This document shows positions 8,730 to 16,538 of a stretch of DNA of 64,000 bases, piece by piece (position 1 is the stretch's first letter; every line of letters begins with the position of its first letter). Source of the DNA: DASUPK01 sp963831605. Its GTDB lineage: Bacteria; Actinomycetota; Thermoleophilia; Solirubrobacterales; 70-9. Both the position numbers and the translations under genes were made by a program. The stretch is from positions 1 through 64,000 of the forward strand of contig CAWHQR010000005.1 in assembly GCA_963831605.1 (NCBI GenBank), written 5' to 3'. The notes below the pieces were generated by a model. That model was not told where the DNA came from, searched no databases, and saw only the letters and a list, made by a program, of their open reading frames with translations.

Positions 8730-9239
8730 ATGGGGCGCGTTTCCGCATACGACCCGAATGAGCCGAAGGGCCTCTGGATGACCTCCCTCTCCTGGGCGGC
8801 GCGGCAACCTCCCATGACCTGGTTCCTGGTCAACGTCGGGAACAAGATCGACCCGTACCTGATGCGCGCCACGGGCGGTCGGGTGAAGACCACGATCAAC
8901 GCCCCAACGGTGCTCCTCACCCACACCGGGGCGAAGAGCGGCAAGCAGCGCTCGACGCCGCTCGCCTACTTCACCGACGGCGATGACGTGATCCTGATCG
9001 CCTCGCGAGGAGGGCACCGGGACCACCCGGGCTGGTACTTCAACCTCCAGGCCAACCCCGAGGTGGAGCTCTGGACCAAGGGCGGTGGCGGCGACTATCG
9101 GGCCAAGGAGGCCGAGGGGGCGGAGCGCCAGCGGCTCTGGGACCTCGCCACGGAGTTCTATCCCGGCTTCGCGCGGTATCAGGAGCGGGCCGGAGACCGG
9201 CGGATTCCGGTCATGGTCTGCACGCCCGAGGACGACTAG
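8730..9239 (+). CDS. Deazaflavin (F420)-dependent nitroreductase family protein
   Basis: This 169-residue protein matches the actinobacterial Ddn-like split-barrel family, which uses reduced F420 to reduce quinones or nitro compounds. Visible signatures are LLTHTGAKSGKQRSTPLAY near residue 65 and LIASRGGHRDHPGWYFNLQA near residue 90, which contact the cofactor. A tryptophan- and leucine-containing N-terminal segment could lie against the membrane. It follows the GGDEF/EAL gene by 12 bases. The physiological substrate is unknown. Confidence 0.88.
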   Translation: MGRVSAYDPNEPKGLWMTSLSWAARQPPMTWFLVNVGNKIDPYLMRATGGRVKTTINAPTVLLTHTGAKSGKQRSTPLAYFTDGDDVILIASRGGHRDHPGWYFNLQANPEVELWTKGGGGDYRAKEAEGAERQRLWDLATEFYPGFARYQERAGDRRIPVMVCTPEDD

Positions 9240-9273
9240 TCCGCAGCCGCGGCTCTAGCCTCTCCATTCACCC

Positions 9274-9364
9274 GGAGGGGTGGCAGAGTCTGGTTGATTG
9301 CGGCAGCCTTGAAAGCTGTTGACCGGGTCCTCCCGGTCCGGGGGTTCGAATCCCTCCCCCTCCG
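9274..9364 (+). tRNA. tRNA-Ser (TGA)
   Basis: A class II tRNA: acceptor GGAGGGG/CCCCTCC, anticodon stem GCAGC/GCTGT with loop CTTGAAA (anticodon TGA), a long variable arm (GACCGGGTCCTCCCGGTC) and T arm GGGGG-TTCGAAT-CCCTC. Discriminator G, no encoded CCA. The minus-strand gene at 9365-10528 ends on the very next base. Confidence 0.96.
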
Positions 9365-10528
9365 CTAGCGCAGCTTGGCACCCGTGATGTCGAGCGTGCC
9401 AATCGCATCACCCGCGGCGAAGTCGTCGCTGGCGTTCCCGGACTCGGTCGGGAAGACCGTGTTGAGGGTGACTGCGGCGAGAACCTGAAGGCTGACCGTC
9501 GCACCGGTCACCGTGAGGGTCTTGGTGTTCGGATCAACCGACCGGGTGCCGGTGGAGAAGTCGACAGTGGCGAGCGGGGCGCGAAGGACTGTGCCGTTGG
9601 GAAGCGCCGCGGTCGATTGCAGGAAGTTCTGCGCGAAAGCCACGCCCAGGTCGGTGCTGTCGAGGTTCGACCCAATGGGAGGGGCGGCGCTGGCGCATGC
9701 GCTGGGCGTGCCGAGCCCGCCGGTCTTGGTGATCCTCTGACCGCCGCCGGTGAGCAGCTCGCCCGCGCTGAAGTCCGGTGCCGCGCTGCCTCCGGTGACC
9801 GGGAAGGTGAAGTCCGCAAGGGACTGGGTGGCCGGTGCGATCGGCGTGACTCCGGTCAGGGCAAAGACGCAGTGCTGGGGAAGTTTCGTGGCGAAGGAGC
9901 CGGTCAGGTTGGTGTGGAGGGTCATCGTTCCCGTCCCCGGTACCACCTCCACTGACAGCGGGTCCGTCGTGACCGAGACCACCGTTCCCAGGGACTGACC
10001 GGCCTTCACCCGGCCGCCCGAGGACTTGCCTGCCCCCTTGCGGGGCGAGAAAACCCGGTTGAGCGCCTGGGCACCCTTTCCGGCGATCGTGGCCTTGATG
10101 TCGGAGATCTTGGCGCCCCATCCGTCCCGCGCCACCGAGCCGCCCGTCAGGTTGCCGAAGACGGGGACCTTGTTCTTGCCGACCTTGGCGGAGATGGTGC
10201 CCGGGCCGCCGTTGGCGCCCAGGTTGAGAGCCGTGATCGTCACCTTGGCCTTGCCCTTGCCGCGCTTGGCCTTGAGGCCGCCGGTTACCTGCACGGTCCC
10301 CGAGCCATCGATGGGATCGACGGCGCCGCCCGCGATCGGCAGGCTGAGGCTGCCGGGCTTCAGCTTGAGGCCGCGCGAGCCCTGCAGCTGGATCACCACC
10401 GAGCCGCCCTTCAGCTGGTCCTGGCCGGCGAAGGCCGAGCTCGAGGCGGCGAGCAGCGCAAGCAGCGCCAATCCAACGGCGAGCAGGCCGCGCGTCGCTG
10501 CGGTGTGCTTGTCCCTGAGGTTGGTCAT
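9365..10528 (-). CDS. Secreted beta-rich protein of unknown function
   Basis: The protein (387 residues) begins with a typical signal peptide (GLLAVGLALLALLAASSSAFAG) and then consists of Gly/Thr/Val-rich sequence typical of secreted beta-sandwich proteins. The mature part contains two regions. The first is basic (GLKAKRGKGKAKVTITALNL), and the second has repeating stretches such as TVVSVTTDPLSVEV and VDPNTKTLTVTGATVSL. I do not recognise a catalytic motif; a distant likeness to HtaA-type haem proteins came to mind but is not supported by a specific residue pattern. ATG 10528 was chosen because the signal peptide follows it directly; the frame extends to 10615 with non-signal-like sequence. 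The stop abuts the convergent tRNA-Ser. Confidence 0.7.
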   Translation of the reverse strand: MTNLRDKHTAATRGLLAVGLALLALLAASSSAFAGQDQLKGGSVVIQLQGSRGLKLKPGSLSLPIAGGAVDPIDGSGTVQVTGGLKAKRGKGKAKVTITALNLGANGGPGTISAKVGKNKVPVFGNLTGGSVARDGWGAKISDIKATIAGKGAQALNRVFSPRKGAGKSSGGRVKAGQSLGTVVSVTTDPLSVEVVPGTGTMTLHTNLTGSFATKLPQHCVFALTGVTPIAPATQSLADFTFPVTGGSAAPDFSAGELLTGGGQRITKTGGLGTPSACASAAPPIGSNLDSTDLGVAFAQNFLQSTAALPNGTVLRAPLATVDFSTGTRSVDPNTKTLTVTGATVSLQVLAAVTLNTVFPTESGNASDDFAAGDAIGTLDITGAKLR

Positions 10529-10599
10529 CCGGGCTTGAAGCTCGATCCCCATGCGCAGCCAGTGTCTCAAGGCCTCGCTCACCGTGCGCCGGTCAAAAC

Positions 10600-10631
10600 G
10601 GAACCGGGCGCCCAACTGAGCGCCCGGTTCC
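10600..10631 (-). terminator. Intrinsic terminator
   Basis: A 12-bp perfect stem (GGAACCGGGCGC and its complement) with an 8-base loop is followed on the minus strand by GTTTTG. It lies 53 bases past the repaired stop of the gene at 10685-11378. Confidence 0.85.
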
Positions 10632-10684
10632 TGGGGAGATTCGATTGATGCGAGGGTGCGCGTCAGCGCAACCCGTTTGAGGCG

Positions 10685-11378
10685 TTACTTGACCAGCTCG
10701 ACCTTCTCGAACGTGGTGCCCTCGAGCTCGGCCTCGTGGACCACCGTGCCCCGGGGTGAGGTCGGCAGTCGTGCAGACGCTGCCGCCGTCGCCGGGACCG
10801 GAGTTGTCGTCGCCCGACTCGCCACCGGAGCCGCCGTCATGCGACGCCATCGCGGTGTTGTTGTGGTTTTCGTCGTCGCCCTCGTGCTCGTCCTCCGTCT
10901 CGCAGCGGATCCGGGTGGACGCGTCTACGGTGCCCGAGACCTGGCCGCCGCCGGCGATGTCGATGGTCAGCGTCGTGCCGTCGAAGCTGGCGATCGTGCC
11001 GGGGTTCTCTTCGCCGTCCTCGACGCCGTTGTTGTCGGTGTCCTGATCGTCGGGGAGGTTCGCGGTCTGGTCCTCACCCATGTTGTTGAGGCCGTCGTGA
11101 TCCGAGTCCTCCCTGCCATCAGGGCGACCGTCGTTGTCGCTGTCCCTGTCGCGAGGGTTCGTGCCCTCCTGAAACTCGTTCAGGTTGTCGACGTGGTCGC
11201 GGTCCTGGTCCTTGTTCGCCTGATCGACCTTCAGCGAGAGATGGAACTTCTTCTCCCACTTGTCGCCGATGTGGTCATGGTTTCGGTCCTTGGCGACCGC
11301 GCTGCCGCCGAACGCGACAACCGTGAGCGCGAGCGCCCCGGCGGCGGCCACCGAGAAAGCCTTCATCTTTCCTCTCAT
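10685..11378 (-). CDS. Secreted acidic calcium-binding-repeat protein, one frameshift near 10751
   Basis: After a signal peptide (AGALALTVVAFGGSAVA) the protein carries short Asp-rich repeats of the thrombospondin type 3/EF-hand kind: DRDSDNDGRPDGREDSDHDG and DDQDTDNNGVEDG. These usually bind calcium. A small beta domain follows (TIASFDGTTLTIDIAGGGQ), resembling DUF5666, then an Asp/Glu/His-rich linker. As read, the frame runs on to 10593 with an implausible tail. Removing one C near 10751 restores LEGTTFEKVELVK and a TAA at 10685, just before the terminator, so I take the gene as about 230 residues with an indel. GGAGGA lies 6 bases upstream of ATG 11378. Ligand and role are unknown. Confidence 0.75.
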
Positions 11379-11516
11379 CAGTTCCTCCGTTCAGTCGCGG
11401 CCACCCTCTGAAGAAACGTGCTCCGGCCGCCTTTGAGTTGACCCGGCAACTATCGGCGGTGACCGGTCAGGCACCAGTTAGCCACGGGTTAGGTCTTGGT
11501 AAGGGTTGACGGCCGT

Positions 11517-12323
11517 TCAGGTGCGATCGGCGACGAGAAGCGTCTGGGCCGCTCGGCCGATCGGGCCACGCTCGTCGAGCAGGCGGGTATCGGCCATCCC
11601 GATCCCGTTCGGCTCCGGCAGCGTCACCGCGTCCAGGCAGACCCATTCGCCTTCGGGCAGCCGATGCAGGTGGACCGAGAGGTCCACGTTGATGAACAGG
11701 TACCTGGACCAGTCGAGCGCGGCGCTGACGCCGTTTCCCGAATCGGCGGCGGCCAGCACGCGCTGCAGCGGGGACGGCTCCTCGCCGGCCAGCAGCGGGA
11801 CGGCCATCCGCATCCAGACGGTCGCGGGGCCGCGCTCCATGAACGCACCGCGCGTGAACCGGTACTCCATGGCCGTGTGGTAGCCGACGTCGTGGCCCGT
11901 GTGGAAGAACTGCCCGGGCTCGCCGCTCTCTGGCCCCGGCGGGGGCTCGGGAGCCGGCTCCGGGTCCTCAAAGTCCACCGGTTCCGTGCGCAACCGCCAG
12001 CCCTGCGCCCGCATCAGCGCCTCGCCCGTCTCGTCGGTGAGCGTGGCCCCGAACATCTCCACCCGCCTCCCGGGCCGGACGATTCTCGCCTCCACGCGCA
12101 GCGGGGCGATCGGCACCGAGCGGAGCACCTCGTAGGTGATGCGGCCGACCTGCGCCGGCGGTCCACCCTCGCCGCCGATCCTGCCCCCGCCCAGGCGTTC
12201 GACCTCACGCCCGATCAGCGCGGCGGGCGGCCCGGCGTGCTGGGCGCCGGGGTCCCAGGGCCCCCGGGTGAGCTCGGTGGAGACGTAGAGCTGGCCGTCG
12301 GGCTCGTAGAAGGAGTCGGGCAC
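11517..12323 (-). CDS. Acyl-CoA thioesterase family (double hotdog) protein
   Basis: The 268-residue protein resembles the TesB-like double hotdog thioesterases of actinobacteria: an N-terminal half with GPWDPGAQHAGPPAALIGRE, where the substrate-gating His/Gly region lies, and a C-terminal half with the typical NVDLSVHLHRLPEGEWVCLD segment and the following D-T pair (MADTRLLDERG). These enzymes hydrolyse acyl-CoA to free acid and CoA in the cytoplasm. A proline-rich linker (EPAPEPPPGPES) joins the halves. GTG 12323 is chosen because TAGGCT ends 7 bases before it, fitting a leaderless start; the open frame continues upstream without coding character. Confidence 0.82.
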   Translation of the reverse strand: MPDSFYEPDGQLYVSTELTRGPWDPGAQHAGPPAALIGREVERLGGGRIGGEGGPPAQVGRITYEVLRSVPIAPLRVEARIVRPGRRVEMFGATLTDETGEALMRAQGWRLRTEPVDFEDPEPAPEPPPGPESGEPGQFFHTGHDVGYHTAMEYRFTRGAFMERGPATVWMRMAVPLLAGEEPSPLQRVLAAADSGNGVSAALDWSRYLFINVDLSVHLHRLPEGEWVCLDAVTLPEPNGIGMADTRLLDERGPIGRAAQTLLVADRT

Positions 12324-12330
12324 GGCCGGG

Positions 12331-12336
12331 AGCCTA
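12331..12336 (-). promoter_or_regulatory. Candidate -10 element for the thioesterase gene
   Basis: TAGGCT on the minus strand ends 7 bases before GTG 12323; no Shine-Dalgarno sequence lies between. Confidence 0.4.
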
Positions 12337-12416
12337 GTAACGGCGGGGCCCCCCGAGGGACTATGAACTGGCCGGGTTAACCTGGTCGATACCCCAAGGA
12401 AGCGAGGTAAGAGAAC

Positions 12417-12827
12417 TTGGAGAAGGTCAAGAAGAGCGAGCAGGAGTGGCAGCAGGAGCTGACGCCCGAGCAGTACGAGGTCGTGCGCAAGAAGGGCACC
12501 GAGGCGCCGTTCACGAGCGAGCTCAACGACGTCAAGGATCCCGGGCAGTTCGTCTGTGTGGCCTGTGGACAGCCGCTGTTCGACTCGGAGCACAAGTTCG
12601 ACTCCGGGACCGGCTGGCCGAGCTTCGACCGGCCGATGGAGGGCGAGAACGTCGAGACGGCGGCTGACAACGGTCTCTTCATGAAGCGCACCGAGGTGCT
12701 CTGTTCACGCTGTGACGCGCACCTGGGTCACGTCTTCGACGACGGCCCTCAGGACACGACCGGACAGCGCTTCTGCATCAACGGCTGCGCCCTCGAGTTC
12801 AAGCCCGAGGACTCAGACAACTCGTAG
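12417..12827 (+). CDS. msrB: Peptide-methionine (R)-S-oxide reductase MsrB
   Basis: The protein (136 residues) is a complete single-domain MsrB, which reduces methionine-R-sulfoxide in proteins. It shows the zinc cysteine pairs CVACG (near residue 44) and CSRCD (near 93), the SGTGWPSF block and RFCINGCALEF with the catalytic Cys, where most relatives have RFCINSASL. HLGHVFDDGP is also conserved. The start is a TTG, confirmed by the family N-terminus EQEWQQELTPEQYEVVRKKG; a purine-rich GGAAGCGAGG stretch lies upstream. It ends two bases from the stop of the convergent response regulator. Confidence 0.95.
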   Translation: MEKVKKSEQEWQQELTPEQYEVVRKKGTEAPFTSELNDVKDPGQFVCVACGQPLFDSEHKFDSGTGWPSFDRPMEGENVETAADNGLFMKRTEVLCSRCDAHLGHVFDDGPQDTTGQRFCINGCALEFKPEDSDNS

Positions 12828-12828
12828 A

Positions 12829-13470
12829 TCAGACCTTGCCGCCGGCGCCCAGATAGCTGAAGCGCACGGCGAGGGCCACCGCCTCGGTCCGCGTATCGAC
12901 CTCCATCCGCGCAATCGCATTGCGGACGTGGGTGTGGACCGTGGCGGGGCTCAGCGAGAGCCGATCGGCGATCTGCTTGACGCGCAGGCCCTCCGCGAGC
13001 AATTCGAGGATTTCACGCTCGCGGGGGGTCAGCTCGAGCAGCTTCTCGACCTCCCCGGCACCCTGGCCGAGCTCGGTGCCGACGAACGTGCCGCCGCCCG
13101 CGACCACCTCGATCGCGCGAGCGATGTCCTCGCTCGGAGCTGACTTGAGCACGTAGCCGGAGGCACCGGCGCGCAGCGCAAGCGTCAGCAGGTCGGGCTG
13201 GGCGTGGGCCGTGAAGATGATGACCCGGGTCTCGGGACGGGCCTTGAGGATGTCCTTGGTCGCATCGATGCCGTCCTTGCCCGGAAGCTCCACGTCGACG
13301 ATGCAGACGTCGGGCTCGAGCTCCCTGACGACGTCAACGACCTCCTCGCCGGTCTCGGCCTCACCGACGATCTCGACGCCTTCTACTGCGGCCATTCGGG
13401 CCTTGATCGCCTCGCGCACGATCTCATGGTCGTCGCAGAGAACTACTCGCTTGGGAGTTGAGCTACTCAT
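12829..13470 (-). CDS. NarL/LuxR-type response regulator
   Basis: This 213-residue regulator has an N-terminal receiver domain with the acidic pair DD in LCDDHEIV, the phosphoacceptor Asp in CIVDVELPGKDG (near residue 58), the switch Thr in IIFTAHA and the Lys in YVLKSAP. The C-terminal helix-turn-helix has the LuxR signature LTPREREILELLAEGL followed by SPATVHTHVRNAIARM. The partner kinase is not next to it. Its ATG directly follows the stop of serS on the same strand, so it is probably cotranscribed with serS and the cytochrome gene. Confidence 0.93.
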   Translation of the reverse strand: MSSSTPKRVVLCDDHEIVREAIKARMAAVEGVEIVGEAETGEEVVDVVRELEPDVCIVDVELPGKDGIDATKDILKARPETRVIIFTAHAQPDLLTLALRAGASGYVLKSAPSEDIARAIEVVAGGGTFVGTELGQGAGEVEKLLELTPREREILELLAEGLRVKQIADRLSLSPATVHTHVRNAIARMEVDTRTEAVALAVRFSYLGAGGKV

Positions 13471-14751
13471 TTATGTGGGAATGCTCTGTGGGGAGCCAAA
13501 TTCCTGCAACACGGACGGAAGTTCCACGCTCCCGTCTTCGGTCTGACCGTTCTCCAGCAGCGCGATCATGGTTCTACCCACAGCCACGGCTGTTCCGTTC
13601 AGCGTGTGCACGGGTTCGGGGGATTCGTCTTGGCCGGGACGGTACCGGGCTGACAGGCGTCTTGCCTGATAGTCGGTGGTGTTGGAGCAGCTCGTCAGCT
13701 CCCGGAAGCGTTTCTGACTCGGGATCCAGCCCTCGCAATCGAACTTGCGAGCCGCGGGGGCGCCGAGATCGCCGACGGCCACGTCGACCACGCGGTAGGG
13801 GATTTCGAGGTCGGTGAGGATGCCCTCCTCGATCGCGAGGAGCCGCTCGTGCTCCTCACGGCTCGCGCCTGGCTCGACGAAGCTGAACATCTCGACCTTG
13901 TCGAACTGATGGACCCGGAAGATCCCGCGGGTGTCCCGCCCCGCCGCCCCGGCCTCGCGGCGAAAGCAGGTGGAGAAGCCGGCGTAGCGCTTCGGCAGGT
14001 CGCCGGCATCCATGATCTTGCCGGCGTGCAGCGAGGCGAGCGAGACCTCCGAGGTGCCGACCAGGAAGAGCTCGTCGCGCGGGACTTCGTAGATCATCTC
14101 GCGCTCGCCGGGGAAGTAGCCCGTGCCGTAGAGCGCCTGCTCGCGGACGAGCACCGGCGGGATCGTGGGCGTGAAGCCCTCGGCGCGCACCCGCTCCATC
14201 GCGAAGCGGACCAGGGCGAACTCCAGCATGGCGAGGTCGCCGAGCAGATAGGCGAAGCGAGATCCCGAGGTTTCCGCCGCGGCCTCCATCTCGATCCAGC
14301 CGTGTCGCTGGGCGAGGTCGAGATGATCGAGCGGGTCAAAGGCGAACTGCGGGACCTCCCCCACCTCGCGGAGAGGGACGTTGTCCTCGTCGGTCTCGCC
14401 GTCCGGGGCCTCCGGCTCGGGGATGTTCGGGAGCGCGGCGAGCAGCTCATCCCGCTTCTCGCTCAGCTCCGCCAGCTGCGGCTCGAGCTCCTTGAGCTCC
14501 GACTTGAGCTCGCTCGAGGCATCGCGAAGCTTCTTGAACTCCGGATCGTCGGTGTCGCCGCCCTGTGCGGCCTCCTTGACCTGCTTCGAGAGCTTGTTCT
14601 GCTCGGCGCGGACCTGGTCGATCCGGGTGTTCAGCTCTCGGCGCCGCTCGTCGGCGCCGAGCAGCTCGTCGAGCCGGTCCGCGGCGCCGCGGCGCGCCAG
14701 CGCCTCGCGCACCGGCCCGGGGTCGCTGCGGATCTGCTTGAGGTCGAGCGT
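13471..14751 (-). CDS. serS: Serine-tRNA ligase, possible ACG start
   Basis: This is a class II seryl-tRNA synthetase that charges tRNA-Ser with serine. The long coiled-coil arm that grips the tRNA variable arm (about residues 30-100) is followed by the catalytic core with TSEVSLASLHAG, motif 2 (FRREAGAAGRDTRGIFRVHQF), the serine-pocket TSCSNTTDYQARR and motif 3 (NGTAVAVGRTMIALLENGQ). The first ordinary start is GTG 14712, but conserved N-terminal sequence (LDLKQIRSDPGPVREALARRG) extends upstream to an ACG at 14751, where relatives have ATG. That gives 426 residues, normal for the family. Either ACG is used or one base is wrong. Confidence 0.93.
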   Translation of the reverse strand, partial: TLDLKQIRSDPGPVREALARRGAADRLDELLGADERRRELNTRIDQVRAEQNKLSKQVKEAAQGGDTDDPEFKKLRDASSELKSELKELEPQLAELSEKRDELLAALPNIPEPEAPDGETDEDNVPLREVGEVPQFAFDPLDHLDLAQRHGWIEMEAAAETSGSRFAYLLGDLAMLEFALVRFAMERVRAEGFTPTIPPVLVREQALYGTGYFPGEREMIYEVPRDELFLVGTSEVSLASLHAGKIMDAGDLPKRYAGFSTCFRREAGAAGRDTRGIFRVHQFDKVEMFSFVEPGASREEHERLLAIEEGILTDLEIPYRVVDVAVGDLGAPAARKFDCEGWIPSQKRFRELTSCSNTTDYQARRLSARYRPGQDESPEPVHTLNGTAVAVGRTMIALLENGQTEDGSVELPSVLQEFGSPQSIPT

Positions 14752-14770
14752 GGCTCCGCTCCGCAGCCGC

Positions 14771-15178
14771 TTAGGGCGCGGCGGTTGCCGAGGTCGTCGT
14801 GGCCGCCGGCGCGGGCTGGCTGGTGACGTCCTGCCCGGCGTACTTGGAGACGAAGGCGGCGACCTTCTGCACGTCGGCCCCCACGACGATGTTCTGGGGC
14901 ATGATCGCCCCGGAGAAGCCGCCGTTGCGAATCGCGTACATCACGTCGGCCATCGTCTCGTGGCGCTGGTCGAGATTCGGGCCCTGCACGCGCTCCGAGC
15001 GGTTGGCGGTTCCCTCGGTGCCCGCCGGGGTCAACGTGTGGCAGCCCGAGCAGCGCTCCGAGAAGATCACGGCACCCTCATGGGTCGGATCGTTGCTCGA
15101 AACCTGGACGCCCTGAGTCCCGCAACCGGTGACGGCCGCGACCACGGCGACTGCGATCAGTGGAAATGCCCCTCGCAC
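14771..15178 (-). CDS. Lipoprotein c-type cytochrome
   Basis: The 135-residue protein has a lipoprotein signal peptide (LIAVAVVAAVTGC, lipobox Cys near residue 19) and one haem-binding CSGCH near residue 43, with the distal Met ligand probably in GAIMPQNIV. The tail is Ala/Thr/Pro-rich. It should be an extracytoplasmic, membrane-tethered electron carrier. The gene lies 19 bases upstream of the serS start. TATGAT on the minus strand ends 8 bases before the GTG start, without a Shine-Dalgarno sequence, so this is the likely head of a cytochrome-serS-regulator transcript. Confidence 0.9.
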   Translation of the reverse strand: MRGAFPLIAVAVVAAVTGCGTQGVQVSSNDPTHEGAVIFSERCSGCHTLTPAGTEGTANRSERVQGPNLDQRHETMADVMYAIRNGGFSGAIMPQNIVVGADVQKVAAFVSKYAGQDVTSQPAPAATTTSATAAP

Positions 15179-15186
15179 GCGGCGGG

Positions 15187-15192
15187 ATCATA
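15187..15192 (-). promoter_or_regulatory. Candidate -10 element for the cytochrome-serS group
   Basis: TATGAT on the minus strand ends 8 bases before GTG 15178. A divergent hexamer (15207-15212) serves the opposite gene, so both promoters lie in 40 bp. Confidence 0.5.
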
Positions 15193-15206
15193 TGCGAGGA
15201 CTCACG

Positions 15207-15212
15207 TAGCGT
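15207..15212 (+). promoter_or_regulatory. Candidate -10 element for the flavin reductase gene
   Basis: TAGCGT ends 6 bases before ATG 15219, with no Shine-Dalgarno sequence. Confidence 0.4.
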
Positions 15213-15218
15213 TCACCC

Positions 15219-15701
15219 ATGCCCGTCAGCCCCGACCAGTTCCGCGCCGCGCTCGGCGCCTATCCCACCGGCGTGACCGTCGTCACCGCCATCGGTGAGA
15301 ACGGCCCCTCCGGCGCGACCGCGAACGCCGTCACCTCGCTGTCGCTCGACCCGCCGATGATGCTCGCCTGCCTGGACCGCGACTCCCGCACCCTCACCTC
15401 GGTCCGCGCCCAGGGCCGCTTCGGCGTCAACGCTCTCTCGGCGGGCCAGGAGGAACTGGCACGCCGCTTCGCCGGCAAGGACGCGGAGGCGGAGAAGTGG
15501 CAGATGGTCGAGTGGGCCGAGAGCGACGAGCTGCCTCGTCTGGCCGGATCGCTGATGTGGGTCGCCTGCGAGCTCCGCGACCTGATCGACGGCGGCGACC
15601 ACCTGATCCTGACCGGCAACGTGCTCGCCGCCGAGTCGCGGGAGGGCCTGCCGCTGATCTTCCATCGCGGGGACTATCGCGATTTGCTGGCCGAGAGCTA
15701 G
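15219..15701 (+). CDS. Flavin reductase-like FMN-binding protein
   Basis: This 160-residue protein is a typical flavin reductase split barrel, the small component of two-component monooxygenases that supplies reduced FMN or FAD. Conserved blocks are ALGAYPTGVTVVTA, the flavin-binding GATANAVTSLSLDPPMMLAC, the RFGVNALSAGQEELARRFAG helix and the C-terminal GDHLILTGNVLAAE and LIFHRGDYRDL with the family His. No monooxygenase partner lies alongside. Likely leaderless. The gene converges on the HxlR-type regulator, with a long hairpin between them. Confidence 0.9.
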   Translation: MPVSPDQFRAALGAYPTGVTVVTAIGENGPSGATANAVTSLSLDPPMMLACLDRDSRTLTSVRAQGRFGVNALSAGQEELARRFAGKDAEAEKWQMVEWAESDELPRLAGSLMWVACELRDLIDGGDHLILTGNVLAAESREGLPLIFHRGDYRDLLAES

Positions 15702-15749
15702 GCCGAAAATCGGCAATGAAGAGGCCGGGACAGTCGCTCCGGCCGCCCA

Positions 15750-15788
15750 TTGGCGGGTTTGTCACCCATAGGGTGACTTTCCCGCCAA
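15750..15788. terminator. Nested hairpin between convergent genes
   Basis: The sequence is symmetrical over 39 bases: TTGGCGGG, ttt, GTCACCC, ata, GGGTGAC, ttt, CCCGCCAA. Two stems (8 and 7 bp) are separated by an internal T-T loop. It lies between two converging stop codons and could terminate in both directions. Confidence 0.6.
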
Positions 15789-15792
15789 CTCC

Positions 15793-16434
15793 TCAGCTCA
15801 GCGCTCGAAACAGGCCGTTCACGGCCCGCCGCCCTCCGTCAACCGCCACTGCTCCGGACTCCACCGCCTTCCCCAGCCGGTTTCCGCCGAAGACGACTCC
15901 GGCGATGATGCCGGGGTCGCTCCGAATCGTCGCGTCCGGTCGCTCGGCCTCCCCCCTGGCCGCTTCGAACCTCCCTCCCCTCACGGCGATACTGAACGGG
16001 ATCCCTCCCAGCCAAAGCTCATAGGTCGCGTCAAGCCCCTCGGCCTTCTCCGGCTGGAACGCTGTCTTCAGCGCCAGCACCAGCGAGTCCGGTCCCATCT
16101 CGGCACCAATCGGAAACGAGGGCGAGCGGCTGGCCCAGCGCCCCAGCGCGAGGACGGCCGGCTCCAGCTCCCGTCCCCACTCGGTGAGCTCGTAGACCTG
16201 GGCTGCGGCCGGTGGCGCGAGCCTCCGCCGCGCCACGATCCCCGACTCCTGCAGCTCGCGCAGCCGCTGACCGAGGACGTTGGGGCTGATGTCCGGGATC
16301 CCGGCGCGCAGATCGGTGAACCGCTTCGGCCCGAGCAGCAGCTCGCGGACCAGCAGCAGGGCCCAGCGCTGCCCGAGCAGCTCCTGCGAGTGCGCGATCC
16401 CACAGCCGTCCTCGATCGTCCTGGTGCGAGCCAT
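15793..16434 (-). CDS. HxlR-family regulator fused to an SCP2-like domain
   Basis: Residues 1-105 form a winged helix of the HxlR type: a Cys in the EDGCGIAHSQELLGQRWALL region, LLLGPKRFTDLRAGIPDISP, and NVLGQRLRELQESGIVARR, the recognition region. Residues 120-213 look like a sterol carrier protein 2-type ligand pocket (DATYELWLGGIPFSIAVRGG and GSGAVAVDG-like spacing). Such fusions are seen in actinobacteria; the ligand is unknown. It is divergent from the VOC protein gene at 16539, which it may control. TAAGCT ends 7 bases before the ATG, so the message may be leaderless. Confidence 0.85.
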   Translation of the reverse strand: MARTRTIEDGCGIAHSQELLGQRWALLLVRELLLGPKRFTDLRAGIPDISPNVLGQRLRELQESGIVARRRLAPPAAAQVYELTEWGRELEPAVLALGRWASRSPSFPIGAEMGPDSLVLALKTAFQPEKAEGLDATYELWLGGIPFSIAVRGGRFEAARGEAERPDATIRSDPGIIAGVVFGGNRLGKAVESGAVAVDGGRRAVNGLFRALS

Positions 16435-16441
16435 CCGAACC

Positions 16442-16447
16442 AGCTTA
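16442..16447 (-). promoter_or_regulatory. Candidate -10 element for the HxlR-SCP2 gene
   Basis: TAAGCT on the minus strand ends 7 bases before ATG 16434. Confidence 0.4.
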
Positions 16448-16457
16448 CTAGTGATTC

Positions 16458-16484
16458 AGGACTTGATGATTAGTTTTTAGGACT
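16458..16484. promoter_or_regulatory. Direct repeats in the divergent HxlR/VOC promoter
   Basis: AGGACT occurs at 16458-16463 and again at 16479-16484, exactly 21 bp apart, which places both on the same face of the helix. The spacer is AT-rich for this genome. A binding site for the adjacent HxlR protein is an inference. Confidence 0.35.
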
Positions 16485-16538
16485 ATCTGGTACGTTCCTC
16501 CGAGAAATGAGGACAACAGCTATTCAGGAGGACATTCG

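Noticed and set aside
6141..9026. 961-residue minus-strand open frame opposite the GGDEF/EAL gene
   Set aside because: It is a mirror of GC-rich codons: Arg/Ala/Gly-rich with no motif. The same holds for long frames at 53974-56316 (-), 27743-29527 (-), 29739-31247 (-) and 45377-47236 (+).
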